Positions 1 to 14,400 of a stretch of DNA of 64,000 nt are shown here, in pieces (positions within the stretch are counted from its first letter, which is position 1; each line of letters starts with the position of its first letter). The translations under genes were made by a program, and so were the position numbers. A model generated the notes under the pieces. The model was not told where the DNA came from and searched no databases. It worked only from the letters and a program-made list of their open reading frames with translations. The stretch is from Prescottella sp. R16 (GTDB lineage Bacteria; Actinomycetota; Actinomycetes; Mycobacteriales; Mycobacteriaceae). The stretch covers positions 3,968,001 through 4,032,000 of the forward strand of contig NZ_CP130943.1 in assembly GCF_030656875.1 (NCBI RefSeq), written 5' to 3'.

Positions 1-2485
1 CCGGGGCGCGGCACCGTGACGGCGGCGGCGATATCGGGGTGTCCCGAGAGCACGGCGTCGACCTCGCCCGGCTCCACTCGAATCCCGTTGAGCTGCACCT
101 GATCGTCTACTCGTCCCGCGAACTCGAACTCACCGTCCGGGCGGCGTCGCACCAGATCACCGGTGCGGTACAGCCGTGTCCCCGCCGTGCCGTACGGGTC
201 GGCCACGAAACGGGCCGCCGTCGACGCGGGCAGACCGTGATAGCCGCGGGCGACGCCGGGACCGCCCACGTACAGCTCACCGACGACCCCGATCGGTGCC
301 GGGTGCAGGCGGGTGTCGAGGATCCGGGCGACGACCCCGGCGAGGGGCCGGCCGATCGTCACCGGCCCGGCCCCGAGCGGGTCGCTGCACGTGACGCCGA
401 CGGTGCATTCGGTGGGCCCGTACCCGTTGTGCAGCCGGTGCCGGGCCCAGGCGCGAGTCACGTCCGGTGGCAGTGGTTCCCCGGCGGCGACGATCGTCAG
501 CACCGTGGGGAGGAGGTCGGCGTCGAGGGTGCGCAGCACGCTCGGTGTCAGGTTGGCGTGGGTGATCCTCGCGGTCCCGAGGAGCGTCTGCAGGGCCGGG
601 CCGGCGTACCGGTCGTCGTCGGCGCACACCAGTTCCCCGCCGTGGGCGTGCGCGGCGAGCAGTTCGAAGACGGCCGCGTCGAACGTCGGGGTCGCGGCCT
701 GCAGGACGACGGAGTCGGCGGTGAGGCCGAGGCGCCGGGCCTGCAGGTCGACGAGGGCCGCGAGCCCGGAATGGGTGACCGCGACCCCCTTGGGCCGGCC
801 CGTGGAGCCGGACGTGAACAGCAGGTACGCGACGTCGCGGTCGGGGTGTCCGGCGCGGGCGTCGGACAGGATCCGGCTGCGTCGTTCGGCAGGCTGACGC
901 GGATCGACCGGTACCCATGCGGCGCCGAGCCGGGTGAGTGCCCACACGTCGAGCACCCAGTCCGCCCCGCGGTCTGCGGTGATCGCGACGACGTCGCCCG
1001 ACCGCACACCGAGTCGGTGGAAATCGTGTGCGCGGGAACGCGCCTCGTGGTCGAGTTCCCGGTAGGTCCACCGTCGGTCCCGGTCACGGAGCGCCGGCCG
1101 GTCCGGGAACCGGTGCACGGTCCCGGCGAGGATGTCCGGCAGTCGCCGGGACGTCACCGCGGGGACCACGACATCGGACGGGTGGCCCGGGGACAGGTCC
1201 CCGACGGGTGTGGTCGCGTCGTCGCACACCTGGTCGAGCAACGCGAGCCACATGTCCAGCAGGCGTGCCGCAGTGGCCGGGTCGAACAGGTCCGTCGCGA
1301 AGACGACGCGGACGTCGATGCCGCCGGCGCCGGGACGTTCGGTGACGTCCCACGTGAGGTCGAACTGGGCCGGCGGGGCGCCGGTACCGGCGTCCCGCAC
1401 CGTGATGCCCGGCAGCGTCGGGAGGTCCGGGGTCGCGTGCCCGTGCGCGAGCAGCACCTGGAAGACGGGATGGTGTGCCGGGTTCCGGGGCGGGGCGAGC
1501 CGGGCGACGACGTCGTCGAACGGGAGGTCGGCGTGGGCAACGGCGCCCAGGTCCACGTCGCGCACGGTTCGCAGGAAGTCGGCGAACGGCTGCGCCGCAT
1601 CGACCGGCGTGCGCAGTGCGACGGTGCCGACGAACATGCCGACCAGGTCGCGCAACCGCACGTCGTCACGGCCGTCGACGACCGTGCCGACGGTGACGTC
1701 GTCGGTGCCACCGCACCGGGCGAGCAGCACGGCGAGGGCGGCGTGGGCGAGCATGAACGTCGACACCCCGTGTACCCGAGCGAGTTCGAGCAGTGCCGCG
1801 TGCCGGTCGGCGTCCAGGTGTGCGTGGACGGCGTCACCGCGATACGTCGGCCGGGCGGGTCGTGGCCGGTCGAACGGTAGGTCGAGCGGCCGGGACGAGA
1901 CACCGTCCAGGACGCCGGTCCAGTAGTCGAGGCTGCGGGACGCGCGACTCGACGGGTCCGACGGGTCGCCGAGCAGCGCGGTCTGCCGGGCCGCGTAGTC
2001 GCCGTAGTCCACGGCGAGCGGCGGTAGGCCGGGTGCCGCCCCACCGGCCCGGGCCGCGTACGCGCGGGCCAGGTCCCGCAGCAGCGGAGCCGACGAACCC
2101 CCGTCGAACGCGATGTGGTGGACGACGACGGCGAGTGTCCACGCGGTCGGCCCCGCGCGGAACAGCCCGACCCGCAGGGGTGGGTGCGTCGTCAGGTCGA
2201 ACGGCTGCCGGACGAACTCCGTGACGTCGTCCGCGCCGGCGGGGTCCGCCGCGACCGTGACGGCGACCTCGTTCGGGGACACCACGATCGGGTGGTCCGC
2301 ATCGGGGTGGACGGTGCGCAGCGGGCGGTGCCGGGCCACGACGTCCCCGACCGCGAGGGTGAATGCGTCGACGTCGAGGCCGCCGTGCAGGTCGAACACG
2401 AAAGGCACGTTGTACGTGCACGATCCGGGATCGCCAGCCTGGTGCAGCCACAGTCGCCGCTGCGCCGGGGCCATCGGTGCCGGCC
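1..2485 (-). other. NRPS module 6, truncated by window edge (C and most of A)
   Basis: The C domain has HHIAFDG near 2115. The A domain has FTSGSTGRPKG at about 785-820 and FDAAVFE. It is also short between motifs A2 and A3 (36 residues). The pocket code by eye is D-A-F-N-V-A-G-V-G. The sequence leaves the window shortly after the RTGDLVRRRPDG and VRVEPG-type motifs, before the carrier domain. Confidence 0.75.
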
Positions 2486-5400
2486 CCGACGACTCCGGGA
2501 CCGGAGGATGCTCGCCCGAGGTGCGGGCCAGATCCGCGAGGGTGGGGGCCTGCAGGACGTCACGGGCGGTGACGTCCCGGCCCAGTACGGCAGCGAGCCG
2601 CCCGGCCACCGTCACCGCGGACAGCGACTGCCCACCGCTGCCGAAGAAGTCGGCGTCGACGTCGACGTCGTGGCCGAGGATGTCGGCCACCGCCCGGGTC
2701 ACGGCCTCCTCGGCCGCGGTGAGCGGGCGGCGCGACGCCGCACCGGTGAGGGTGTCGGCGAGGTCGTTCAGCCGGGCACCGTCCACCTTGCCGTTGCGTG
2801 TCGTCGGGATCGTGTCGACGACGTGGACGCGGGACGGCACGAGCGCCGGTACCAGGGCCTGTCGAACCTGTTGCCGGACCGTGGAACCCGACAGTGCATC
2901 GCCTGCCACGAAGGCGATCAGGGTCTCGTCCCGGACCAGGACCGCCGCCTCCCGGACCTGCGGGCAGCCGAGCAGCACCGATTCGACGTGGCCGGGTTCC
3001 ACCCGGACGCCGCGGAGCTTGACCTGGCGGTCGGTGCGGCCCAGGAGCATCGTGCGGCCGTCGGGCAGGACCTGCACCCGATCCCCGGTGCGGTACATCC
3101 GTCCGAGACCGGAGGGGGCCGCCACGAACCGCGCCGCAGTGGCGCCGGGGGCGCCGAGGTAGCCGCGGGCGAGTGCCGCCCCGGCCACGTACAGTTCGCC
3201 GACGCCACCGACCGGGACCGGGCGCAGTCGGCTGTCGAGTACCAGCACCGTCGTGCCGGGGATCGGTGCGCCGAGGCCGCCGGGGACTTCGCCGACGTCT
3301 GCGACCGTCACCGCCACGGTCGTCTCGGTGGGGCCGTAGGCGTCCAGCATGATCCGGCCGGACCGCCAGCGGTGGGCGAGTTCCGTGGGCAGCGCCTCGC
3401 CGCCGCTCGCGACGACCCGCAGGTCGGTGAGCCCGTCGCTGTCGGTCGCGGCCAGAACCGCGGGCGTCGACAGGAAGTGGGTGACGTGGTGGTCCCGCAG
3501 CAGCGTGTACAGCGGACGGCCCGCGACCACGTCGTCGGGGGCGATCACGAGGGTCGCCCCGGACGTGTGGGCGAGCAGGATCTCGAGCATCGCCGCGTCG
3601 AAGGCCGGGCTGTAGCCGTGCAGCACCCGGTCCCCCGGCGCCACCCGGTAGCGTTCCCGGGCCGCCGCCGCGAGCGGGGCGAGTCCGCGATGCGGCACCC
3701 CGACCGCTTTCGGGACGCCCGTCGAGCCGGACGTCTCGACGACGTAGGCGAGGGCGTCGACCGTCTGCTCTCGTCCCGGGGCAGCCGGGGCAGCCGGACC
3801 GCTCCGGCCGAAGGCGCGCCCCGACTTCGCGGCCGCCCACAGCATCTCGATGCGGTCGATGCTGCGGGAGGTGCCGATGTCGACGACGGCCGCCGACGCG
3901 TCGAGGCGGCGGGCCGCCGCATCGGAGCGGGTGTCGAGTTCGCGGTACGTGAGCGTGCGGTGGCCGTCGATCACCGCGATCCGATCCGGGTGTGCGGCCG
4001 CAGTGGCCCGGAACAGGTCTGCGAGCGTCGCGGGGCGCGGTGCAGCACCTCCCGAGACCGGCCCGGTGACGGCGATCGGCAGTTCACCGACCGGTTGATC
4101 GGTCCGGACGCCGGTGAGGGCCGCCGCGAACTGGTCGGCGAGCGCGGTGGCGACGGTGGGATCCACACGTGCGGTGTCCACCGCGAGGACGGCGTCGTAG
4201 CCGCCCGTCCCGGTCCGGGAGAAGGTGAAGCCGAGATCGAAATCCGGGGCGGCGGAGCCGGTCTCGGTGGCCGTCACCTCGAGATCCCCGATCCGGACGG
4301 TCGGCGGTGTGAAGTCCTGGAACGCGAGTGCGACCTGTGGGGCCGCCGACCCGGTGGCGGCCAGGACGTCGTCGAACGGCACGTCGGCCCGGTCCAGGGC
4401 GGCGACGTCGAAGTCCCGCACCTGAGCGAGCAGTCCGTCGAGGGTCGTGGCCGGTGTCACCCGGGCACGCAGCACGAGCGTTTCGACGAACAGTCCGACG
4501 ACGGATTCGATCTGCGGATGCCGGCGGGTGGACACGACCGCGGCGACGGCGACGTCGTCGTGATCGGTGAGCCGGGACAGGACGGCAGCGAGAACCGTGT
4601 GCAGTGCCATGAACTCGGTGGCACCGAACCGTCGGGCCCACTGCTGCAGTCGTCGGACGGCCGCCGGGGGCACCGTGAACCGGATCGTCTCCGGCTCCGT
4701 CCCGGTGGCGCGGCCGGTGGGCAGGAGCGCGGCATCCGTTCCGTCCAGGGCGCGGCGCCACCACTCGAGGTCCGCGGCGAGGTCACGGTTCTGCAGCCAC
4801 AGCACGTGGTCGGCGTACTGCACCGGCAACGGTGTCCAGTCCGGGGCGCGGCCGGCCGTGCGGGCCCGGTAGGCGGTGAGCAGGTCCCCGAACAGGACAC
4901 CGACCGAGCCGCCGTCCACTGCCAGGTGGTCGAACGTCAGGTCGAGGGTGTGTCCGGTCCCGGTGGGGTGCAGCACCATCCGGGTGGCCGGTCCGGTGGG
5001 TGCACCGGATTCGTCGATCACGGCGGACGGCCCGTCCGGTCCGTCGACGATGCGGGTACGCAGTGCCTCGTGCCGGTCGACGACGTCACGGCACGCCGCG
5101 TGCAGGGCCTCTGCGTCGAGCGGGCCCCGGAATTCGAGTCGCACCGCGGGCCGGTAGGCGTCGTCGCCGGTGTTGCTCCGCACCGCCCACAGCCGCCGCT
5201 GGCTCCGGCTCAACGGGATTCGCGGGGGCCTGGGGCGCGCCGCCGGACCGGTGTCCGCGACGGCCGCGTCGTCGAGGACCCGGGCGAGTCCCGCGACGGT
5301 CGGGTCGGCGAACAGGGCCCGCAGCGGCAGTGCACGTCCGGTGGTCTCACGGAGGCGGGCGATCGCGGTCGTCGCGAGCAGCGAGTCGCCGCCGGCGGTG

Positions 5401-8400
5401 AAGAAGTCGTCGTCGCGCCCCACCGGACGCCCGAGCAGGTCGGCGAACACGTCCGCGACGAGACGCTCCCGGGCGTCCACGACAGGCACTACGGGTGCGG
5501 ACGGCATGGACGACACAGCCGTGGGCGCGGGAAGTGCTGCGGTGTCCACCTTCCCGTGCGCCGTCAGGGGAATTGCGGGGACGGTGACGACCGCGACCGG
5601 CACCAGATAGCGCGGCAGCCGTTCGGTGAGGTACCGGCGCAGCGCGGCGGGATCGGTGCCGGTGGGCGCGACGTAGGACGTCAGCGCACCGTCGCGCACG
5701 ACGGTGGCGGCGGCGGCCACACCGGGTGCGGTGCGCAGGACGGCGTCGATCTCGGTGGGCTCGACCCGCACCCCGCGGATCTTGGTCTGGGTGTCGCTGC
5801 GGCCACGGAACTCGAGCGTGAAGCCTCCCGTGTCGTCGCCGATCCAGCGGGCCAGGTCCCCCGTCCGGTACCAGCGGCGACCGTCGGCGCGGGCGACGAA
5901 CCGTTCCGCGGTGCGTCCCGGCTCCCCCAGGTAGCCGGCGGCGATCCGGTCGCCGCCGAGGTACAGCTCGCCGACGACACCGGCCGGGGCCGGTTGCAGC
6001 CGGCGGTCGAGGACGACGGCGTCGACTTCGGATGCGGGCGTGCCGATCACGACGGGAGCACCGGCGGCGAGGGGGCCGGCGCACGTCGCGAACGCGGTCG
6101 CCTCGGCGGGCCCGTACGCGTTGAACAACCGGCGTCCGTCCGCCCAGGCGGCAGGCAGGCCCGGGGGGACCTGTTCGCCGCCGAGCATGAGCGTCCGCAG
6201 GTCCGGGAGCCGCCGCGGGTCGAGGGATGCCAGCACCGACGGGGTCAGGCACGCGTGCGTGACCCGTTGCCGTTCGGCCAGATCCGTCAGCGGCGCGCCG
6301 GCGTACGTGTCGGCGTCGGCGACGACGAGGGTGGCACCCGAGGTTCCGGCGACCAGGATCTCGACGAGCGCCATGTCGAATCCCGGTGTGGCGGCGTGCA
6401 GTACCCGCGATCCGGGGCCCGCGGCGAACGTGTCGCGCAGATCGGTGGTGAGCGCCCCGAGACCACGGCCGGTGAGGGCCACACCCTTGGGGCGGCCGGT
6501 GGTGCCGGACGTGAACACGACGGCGGCCGGATCGTCCGGGCTCGTGACCGGTTCGGCCGGCGTCCCGTCCGCGGACGCGGCCGGGTCGATCCACGTCACC
6601 GTGGCCGGTAGGAGGGGGATGCGTTCGGCGGTGGCGACGCCGACACCGATGTCGGAGCGGTCGAGCATGTGCCCGATGCGCTCCGCCGGGTTGGCGGCGT
6701 CGATCGTCGCCGGGGCCGCGCCGGTCCGGGCGATCGCCCAGATCGCCACCACCGCGTCGACGGACCGCTCGAGCACGCATGCGACGACGGTGCCGGGCCG
6801 GGCGCCGTGTGCGGCCAGCACGACGGCGAGCGATTCGGCTCGCGCGACGAGTTCGCGATACGTCAGTGCCCCGGCCTTGGCCCCGGTCCCGGTGACTGCG
6901 ACCTCGTCCGGTGCCGCGGCGGCACCGCTGGACAGCGCCTGCCACAGCGACTCCGGTGCGGACCGGGCCCCGGATGCCGGGACCAGCGCGGCACGCTCGG
7001 CGGTGGTGAGCAGATCGACGTCACCCACGGGCCGGTCGGGTTCGACGGCGGCGGTGTCGAGGAAGCGGAGGACACGCTGCGCGAACCCGTCGACGGTGGT
7101 GTCGTCGTACACGGCGCCGTCGTAGGTGAATTCGAACTCGAGGGTGTCGGGATGCTCGGTGACGGTGAGGTGCAGATCGAACTGCACCGTCTCGACCGGT
7201 CCGGGCGACACCGACACCGTCAGTCCCGGAAGTTCGGCCCGCATCTCGGTCGGGCGGCGCACCGACAGCGCGACCTGGAACAGCGGATGCTGGTCGAACG
7301 TTCGTTCCGGGGCCAGGGCGTCGACGATCGTCTCGAACGGTGTCCCGGCGTGCGTGAACGCCTCGACGTCGCGGCGGCGGACGTCGTCGAGGAACCGGGC
7401 GACGGTCGCGGCCGGGTCGACGGGGGTGCGCAGCGGCACGGTCGAGGCGAACATGCCGACGGTGCCGTCGAGGACGGGATGGCCGCGCCCGGAGGTCGCG
7501 GTACCGACGACGACGTCGTCGTGCCCGGTCTGCCGGGCCAGGGTGGCGGCGAGGGCCGCGTGGACGAGCATGAACGTCGTGATCCGGTGTCGCCGTGCGG
7601 TGTCGGTGAGGGCGGCGGCGCGGTCGGCGTCGACGACGATCCGGACGGTCGACGCGGGACCCGCGCCGGGCGTCGTCCGGGCCCGGTCGTACGGCAGCGT
7701 GCACCGCGGCGGGACGCCGTCGAGTGCCGCCCGCCAGTACGGCAGCCCGGTGTCGGCGGTGTCGACGCACCAGCGTGCATAGTCGAGGTATTCGAGGTCC
7801 GGGGCCGGCAGCTCGACCGGTTGCCCGTCGGCACGACGGCCGTAGGCGTGCAGCAGGTCCCGCAGCAGCACCGACATCGACCATTCGTCGACGGCGATGT
7901 GGTGGACCACGAGCACCAGCGCGTACCGCTCGGGGGCGGTGCGGTACAGCCGGACCCGCAGCGGGGTGCCGTCGGCGAGCCGGAACGGTTCGCGCGTCAG
8001 CTCCTGCACGAACGATCCGAGTGCATCGTCCGGGACGTCCACGACCGCCGGGGCGAGCGCCGGCACCGCGCGTACCGCCTGCTCCATGCCGTCCGGGGTG
8101 TACCCGGTGCGCAGGCTGCGGTGCCGGTCGACGACGTCCCGCAGGGCCGCGAACAGCGCGTCGACGTCCACCTGCCCGTCGAGGTCGAGCACGAACGGCA
8201 GATTCGCCGACGCCGACCGCGGGTCGAGTTGCTGGAGGAACCACAACCGGCGCTGCGGCGGCGCGAGCGGCCCCCGCACGGCCGCCGGCACCGACGGCAC
8301 CGGCGTGGACGTCGGTGCGGGTGCGCCGGACCGCCGGTCCAGGAGCCCGGTGAGTGCACGGACTGTGGTGTGTTCGAACACGTCCCGCACCTCGACGGGC

Positions 8401-11400
8401 ACGCCGGTGACGGCCTGCAACCGACCCGCCAGCCGGGTCGCGGTCAGCGAGGTTCCGCCGGCGTCGAAGAAGTCCGTGTCCGCGTCGATCCGGTCGGTGC
8501 CGAGAAGGTCCCGGCACGCGTCGCGGACCACGGCCTCGAGGGGGCTCCGGGTCGGTGACAGCGACACGTCCGGTGCCCGGACGGGTTTCGGTAGTGCCGC
8601 CGTGTCCAGCTTGCCGTTCGCGGTGAGCGGCAGGACCGGAACCGGGACGACCGCCGACGGCACCAGGTGGCCGGGCAGGACACCGCGCAGGGTGCGGACG
8701 ATCCGCCGGTCGTCGATCGGTGCACAGCCGGTGACGTAGGCGATCAGCCGGCCGTCCTCGTCGACCGTCACCACCGCGTCGGTGACGGGTGCGATCCGGC
8801 GCAGTGCGGCACACACCTCGCCGGGTTCGACCCGATGCCCGCGCACCTCGAGCTGCCGATCGGATCGGCCGTGGTACTCGAAACCGCCGTCGGCGCGTTG
8901 CCGGGCCAGATCGCCGGTCCGGTACCGGATCTCGCCGTCCGGTGCGGCGACGAAACGAGTCGCGGTCAGGCCGGGTCGATTCCGGTAGCCCTGGGCGACC
9001 TGCCGGCCGGACAGATACATCTCCCCGATCACCCCGCGCGGGACCGGGCGCAGTGCCGCGTCGAGCAGTTCGATCCGGAATCCGGGGATCGCCGATCCGA
9101 TGATGCTGCGTTCGGGTGCATCCGTGCCGACGTCCGCCCACGTGACGTGCACCGTCGTCTCGGTGATGCCGAACATGTTGACCGCGTGCACCCGGGGGTG
9201 CCGGTCGAGCCACGCCCGGATCGGCGCGGCCGCGAGCGCCTCGCCACCGAAGATCAGGGTCCGGACGTCGAGGTCTCCCGGTTCGCCGTCGACGGCGGCC
9301 AGCTGGCCGAACGCGGTGGGGGTCTGGTTGAGCACGGTGACGTGTTCCCGGACGAGGAGGTCCCGGAACTCTTCCGGGCTGCGCGCGACGACCGGGTCGA
9401 CGACGACGAGCCGGCCCCCCGTCGCGAGCGCACCCCAGATCTCCCACACCGAGAAGTCGAATGCCGGGGAATGGAACCATGTCCACACGTCGTCACTCCC
9501 GAAGCCGAAGCCGGCGCGGGTGTTCGCGAGGAGAGACAGCGCGGACGCGTGCGACACCGTCACCCCCTTGGGGACGCCGGTCGACCCGCTCGTGAAGATC
9601 ACGTATGCGGCCTGTCCGGGGTGTGCCGGACCGGGCAGGGCGTCCGGGATGCCGGAGACGCCGGCACTGGCCGAGGCGATGTCCAGTATCTCGCCCGGTA
9701 GCGGGACGGTGCCGTCGGTGAGGACGAGCCGCGGATCCGCCTCGTCGACGATGCCCGCGAGGTGCGCCGCCGGCTGGGTGACGTCGAGCGGTAGATATGC
9801 GCCGCCGACACCGACGACGGCGATCATCGCGGCCACCAGATCCGGCGACCGGGGCAGCGCGAGCGCCACCAGATCACCTTGACGCACACCGTGATCGGCA
9901 AGAACTCTTCCGATTCTCCGGGCCTGGTCGTCGAGTTCGCGGTAGCTCACCGTGCGATCTGCGGCGACGACGGCGACCCCGTCGGGACGGTCGTGGACCT
10001 GCTGGGCGAACAGGTCGCCGAGCGAGCCGGCGGCCGTCGTCACCGCATCCGCCCGCACGTCGACGATGCTCGACGGCTCGAGTGCGATCCCGCCGACGAC
10101 GGTGCCCGGGTCGTCGGTGACCGCGGCGAGGATCCGCACCAGCCACTCCGCCCACCGCGACACGGTGGACCGGTCGAACAGGTCCCGGGCGAAGGTGATC
10201 GTGCCGTCCAGGCCCGCCGGCTCGCCCATGTCGGGTTCGCGTTCACGGACGGTGATCTCGAGGTCGAGCCGCGCTCTGCCGCTGTGCAGTTCACGAACCT
10301 GGGTGTCGATCCCGGGCAGCTCCGGGCGGGCGGGAACGAGGTTCTCGTACGCGAGCATCACCTGGAAGACCGGATGCCGGTCGCTCGGACCCCCGACACC
10401 GAGGCGGGCCGTGATCTCGTCGAACGGTAGTTCGGCGTGCGCGAAGGCCGCGAGATCGCGGTCCCGGACCTGTTCGAGCAGCGCCGCGAACGTGCCGTCG
10501 CGGTCGACGGCGCACCGCAGAGCGACCGTGCCCACGAACATGCCGACGACGTCGTCGAGGGCCGCCTCCCCACGCCCCGACACCGGGGTGCCGATCGTGA
10601 TGTCGTCGGCACCGCCGAGCCGGTGTACCAGCACCGCGAGGGCGGCGTGCACGACCATGAACACCGTGACGTCGTATTCGCGGGCCGCCTTGGTGAGCGC
10701 GGTGTGCAGATCGACGGGGACGGTGAAGGGCACGGTGCCCGCGGGTCCGTCGCCGCCGGTCCGGGCCCGGTCGGTCGGCAGCATCGACGGTGCCGGGGCC
10801 GGGGACAGTGCGTCGCGCCAGAACCCGAGTTCCCGGTGGGCCCGGCTGCCGTCGGTGTCCGGGTCGCCGAGCAGTGTCCGGTGCCAGCGGGCGTAGTCGG
10901 TGAACGTGAGGGGCAGCGGCGCCCACTGGGGGGCCGCCCCCTGCATGCGGGCACGGTAGGCCGCAGCGAGGTCTCGGACGAGGGGCCGCACGGACAGCCC
11001 GTCCAGCACGATGTGGTGGGCGACGACGACGAGGACGAACCGGTCGCAGCTGTGGCGCAGCAGAGTCACCCGCACCGGAGGTTCCGCGGTGAGGTCGAAC
11101 CCGATGCCCGCGGCCGCGTCCGGATCTCGGGCGGGGTGCTCGGTGTCGACGATCCGCACCTCGGATGCAGTGGGGCGCACCACCTGCCGGGGACCGTCGT
11201 CGGTGTCGACGAACACCGTCCGCAGCATCGGGTGCCGGTCGGCGACGTCGGTCAGGGCGGCCGTGAGCGCGTCGACGTCGAGGGGGCCGTCGAGCTCGAC
11301 GGCGAAGGCGATGTTGTCGGCCGCGGACCGATCGATCCGGTTGGACAGCCACAACCCGGTCTGTGCGGGTGAGAGCGGGGCCGGGCCCGTCTCCGTCGAC

Positions 11401-14400
11401 GCGGTCAGCGCCGGGCGGGGGTCGGCAGCCCGCCCGGTGAGCAGCCGCGCGAGTGCCTCGACGGTCGGCTTCGCGAACACGTCACGGATGTCGAGGTCGG
11501 TACCGAGCTCGCCGCGGAGCCTCGCGACGAGCCGGGCCGCGAGCAGCGAGTTCCCGCCGAGCGCCAGGAAGTCCGCGTCCCGCCCGGCGCCGTCGACGCC
11601 GAGGACGTCGGCGACGATCCGGCCCACGATCTCCTCCGCCGGGGTGCGTGGCGGCGTGTATCCGGCCGGCGCGAACCGCGGCACGGGCAGCGCCGACCGG
11701 TCGATCTTGCCGCGAGCGGTCCGCGGCAGCCGGTCGAGCAGTTCGACGATGTTCGGGACCATGTGGCGTGGAAGTCGTTGCGCTGCCACCGCCCGCACCC
11801 GGACCGGGTCGACGCCGTGACCGGTGACGTAGGCGACGAGAACCCCGTCGTGCACGGTCACCACGGCCGAGCGCACCGCGGGGGCCGAGACGAGCACGGC
11901 CTCGACCTCCCCCGGCTCGACCCGCATCCCGCGGATCTGGAACTGGGTGTCGGCGCGCCCCACGAAGTCGTACCGGCCGTCCGGGCGTCGACGCACGAGA
12001 TCACCGGTGCGGTACATGCGGCCCGATCCGAGCGTCGACGCGACGAACGCGGATGCGGTCGCCGCCGGACGCCCGAGGTAGCCGCGGGCCAGCCCCGGCC
12101 CCGACAGGTACAGCTCCCCGACCACACCGGTGGGCACGGGGCACAGCCGCCGGTCGAGTACCGCCGCCACAGTACCGTCGATCGGCGTCCCGATCGGGGC
12201 CCGCAACTCGGCGAGGGTGGGTGTCGCGATCGTGGCGACGACGGTGGATTCGGTGGGGCCGTACAGGTTCAGCAGGGTGCGGCCCGCCGCCCACCGTGAG
12301 GCGAGCCCGTCCGGCCAGGCTTCGCCCCCGAGTCCGAGCACCCGCAGGTCCGGCAGATCGTGCGGTTCCAGGTCGGCGACCACCGCGGGGGTCGCGAACC
12401 AGTGGGTGATCCGCCGCGACCGGACGATGTCGAGCAGATCGGTTCCGCCGTAGATGTGCGGGGGCAGCGGGACGGCCGTCGCGCCGGTGCCGAACGCGAG
12501 CAGGAGTTCGAGGACGGACGCGTCGAACACCGGAGCCGCAGCGACGAGGACCCGACTGCCGGCGCCGACGTCGAACGCGCGGCGCAGTGCCGTCGCGAGC
12601 GACGCGATACCGCGGTGGGTGGCGACGACGCCCTTCGGCGTGCCGGACGATCCCGACGTGTAGAGGACGTAGGCGGGATCGTCCGGGTGCGGAACGGGAA
12701 GTGTTGCGGTGGCGCCGGGTTCGCCTTCGTTCGGGTCGATGCGCACGACCCCGGACGGGAGGTCGGTGCCGGGCGATGCGATCACGAGACGGACCCCGGC
12801 GTCCCCGAGAAGTGCGGCGGTCCGCTGCGGCGGATGCTCCGGATCGAGCGGCAGGAACGCCGCCCCGGACCTCGCGACGGCCAGCACCGCGACGAGCCCG
12901 TCCACCGACCGCGGCAGCAGGACACCGACGACACTCCCGGGCCGTGCCCCGAGTGCGACGAGGCGATGTGCCAGTGCCGTTGCCGCCGAGTCGAGATCGA
13001 CGACGACACCGGGTGCGGTCTCGACCCGCATCGGTCCGGCGACGAGATCCGCGAGCGCCTCGGCGAGCACGGCCGGGCGTCCCCGGTCCACCGTCCCCGC
13101 CCCGAGGAGGAGTCCGACGCCGGCCCCCGGATCGGCCGTGGCCGCGGCGACGACGGTGTCCACGAGGCCGGCCCACACCCGGACGGTGCTCTCGTCCAGC
13201 AGGGAGCGGTCGAACCGGAACTCGACGTCGAGGCCGCCGTCCGCGGTGTCGCGGGCGACGATCTCGAGCGGGAACCGGGCGTGCCGCGACGGCAGTTCCC
13301 GCGGTACCGCGACGAGACCGGGCAGATCGATTCGCGGGTCGGTGAAGTTCTCGTACGAGAACATCGCCTGCACCGGTATCCGTCCGCCCAGCAGGTCCAC
13401 GACCTCCTCGAACGGGGTGTCGGCGTGCGCGAACGCGGCGACGTCACCGGTCCGGACGGCGGCGAGCAGATCCGCGAAGGTCGTGTCCGGTTCGACGCGG
13501 GCCCGGAGCGCGAGGGTGCCGACGAACATGCCGACGAGCGGGTCGAGGTCCGGGTGCCGGCGCCCGGCGTCGACCGTGCCGACGACGGTGTCACCGCTGC
13601 CGGTTACCGCGGCGAGGACCACGGCGATCGCCGCGTGCAGGGTCGTGAAGACGGTGGCGTCGTGGTCGCGCGCAACGTCCCGGATCCGCCCGAACCGCTC
13701 CGCATCGAACGAACACCCGATCCGTCCGACCGGCCCGGGACCCGCCGCACCGGGTCGATCGACCGGAAGCGGGCGGGTGTCGCTGTCGCCGAGGGCCGTC
13801 CGCCAGTGGTCGAGGTCCCGATCCCGGACACCGGAGTCGAGGACCTCCGACTGCCAGCGCGCGTAGTCCGCGTACCGGACGGCGAGCGGCGGCCACTGCG
13901 GTGCGCCGCCCGCGAGCCGAGCCCGGTAGGCGTCGACGAGGTCGCGGGCGAGCGGGCCGAACGACAGGCCGTCGATCGCGATGTGGTGGCTGACGGTGAC
14001 GAGGACGTGCCGCCCCGGACCGAACCGGTACAGCCGGAACCGGACGGGCGGCTCGGAAGTGAGCGTGAACGGTGTCGACACGAACTCGTCCGCGAGCCGC
14101 TCCGCGTCCCGACGGTCGGCGCAGTCGACGACCCGGAACGTATCGAGCACGGCGGCCGGATCGAGTGCGTGCCAGGTGATGTCGTCGTCGGTGGTGGTAC
14201 GGACGATGCTGCGCAGCGGTGTGTGCCGGTCGACGACGTCGTGCAGGGCGTCCCGCAGTGCCCCGACCGACAGGTCGCCGTCGAGGTCGAGGGTGAACGG
14301 GACGTGGTAGGCGGTGCTGTCCGGGCGGGCCCGCGCATCGAGCCACAGCCGCCGTTGCGCGGGCGCCGCCGGGGCCGGATCGGCCGTGGTCGCGACGAGT

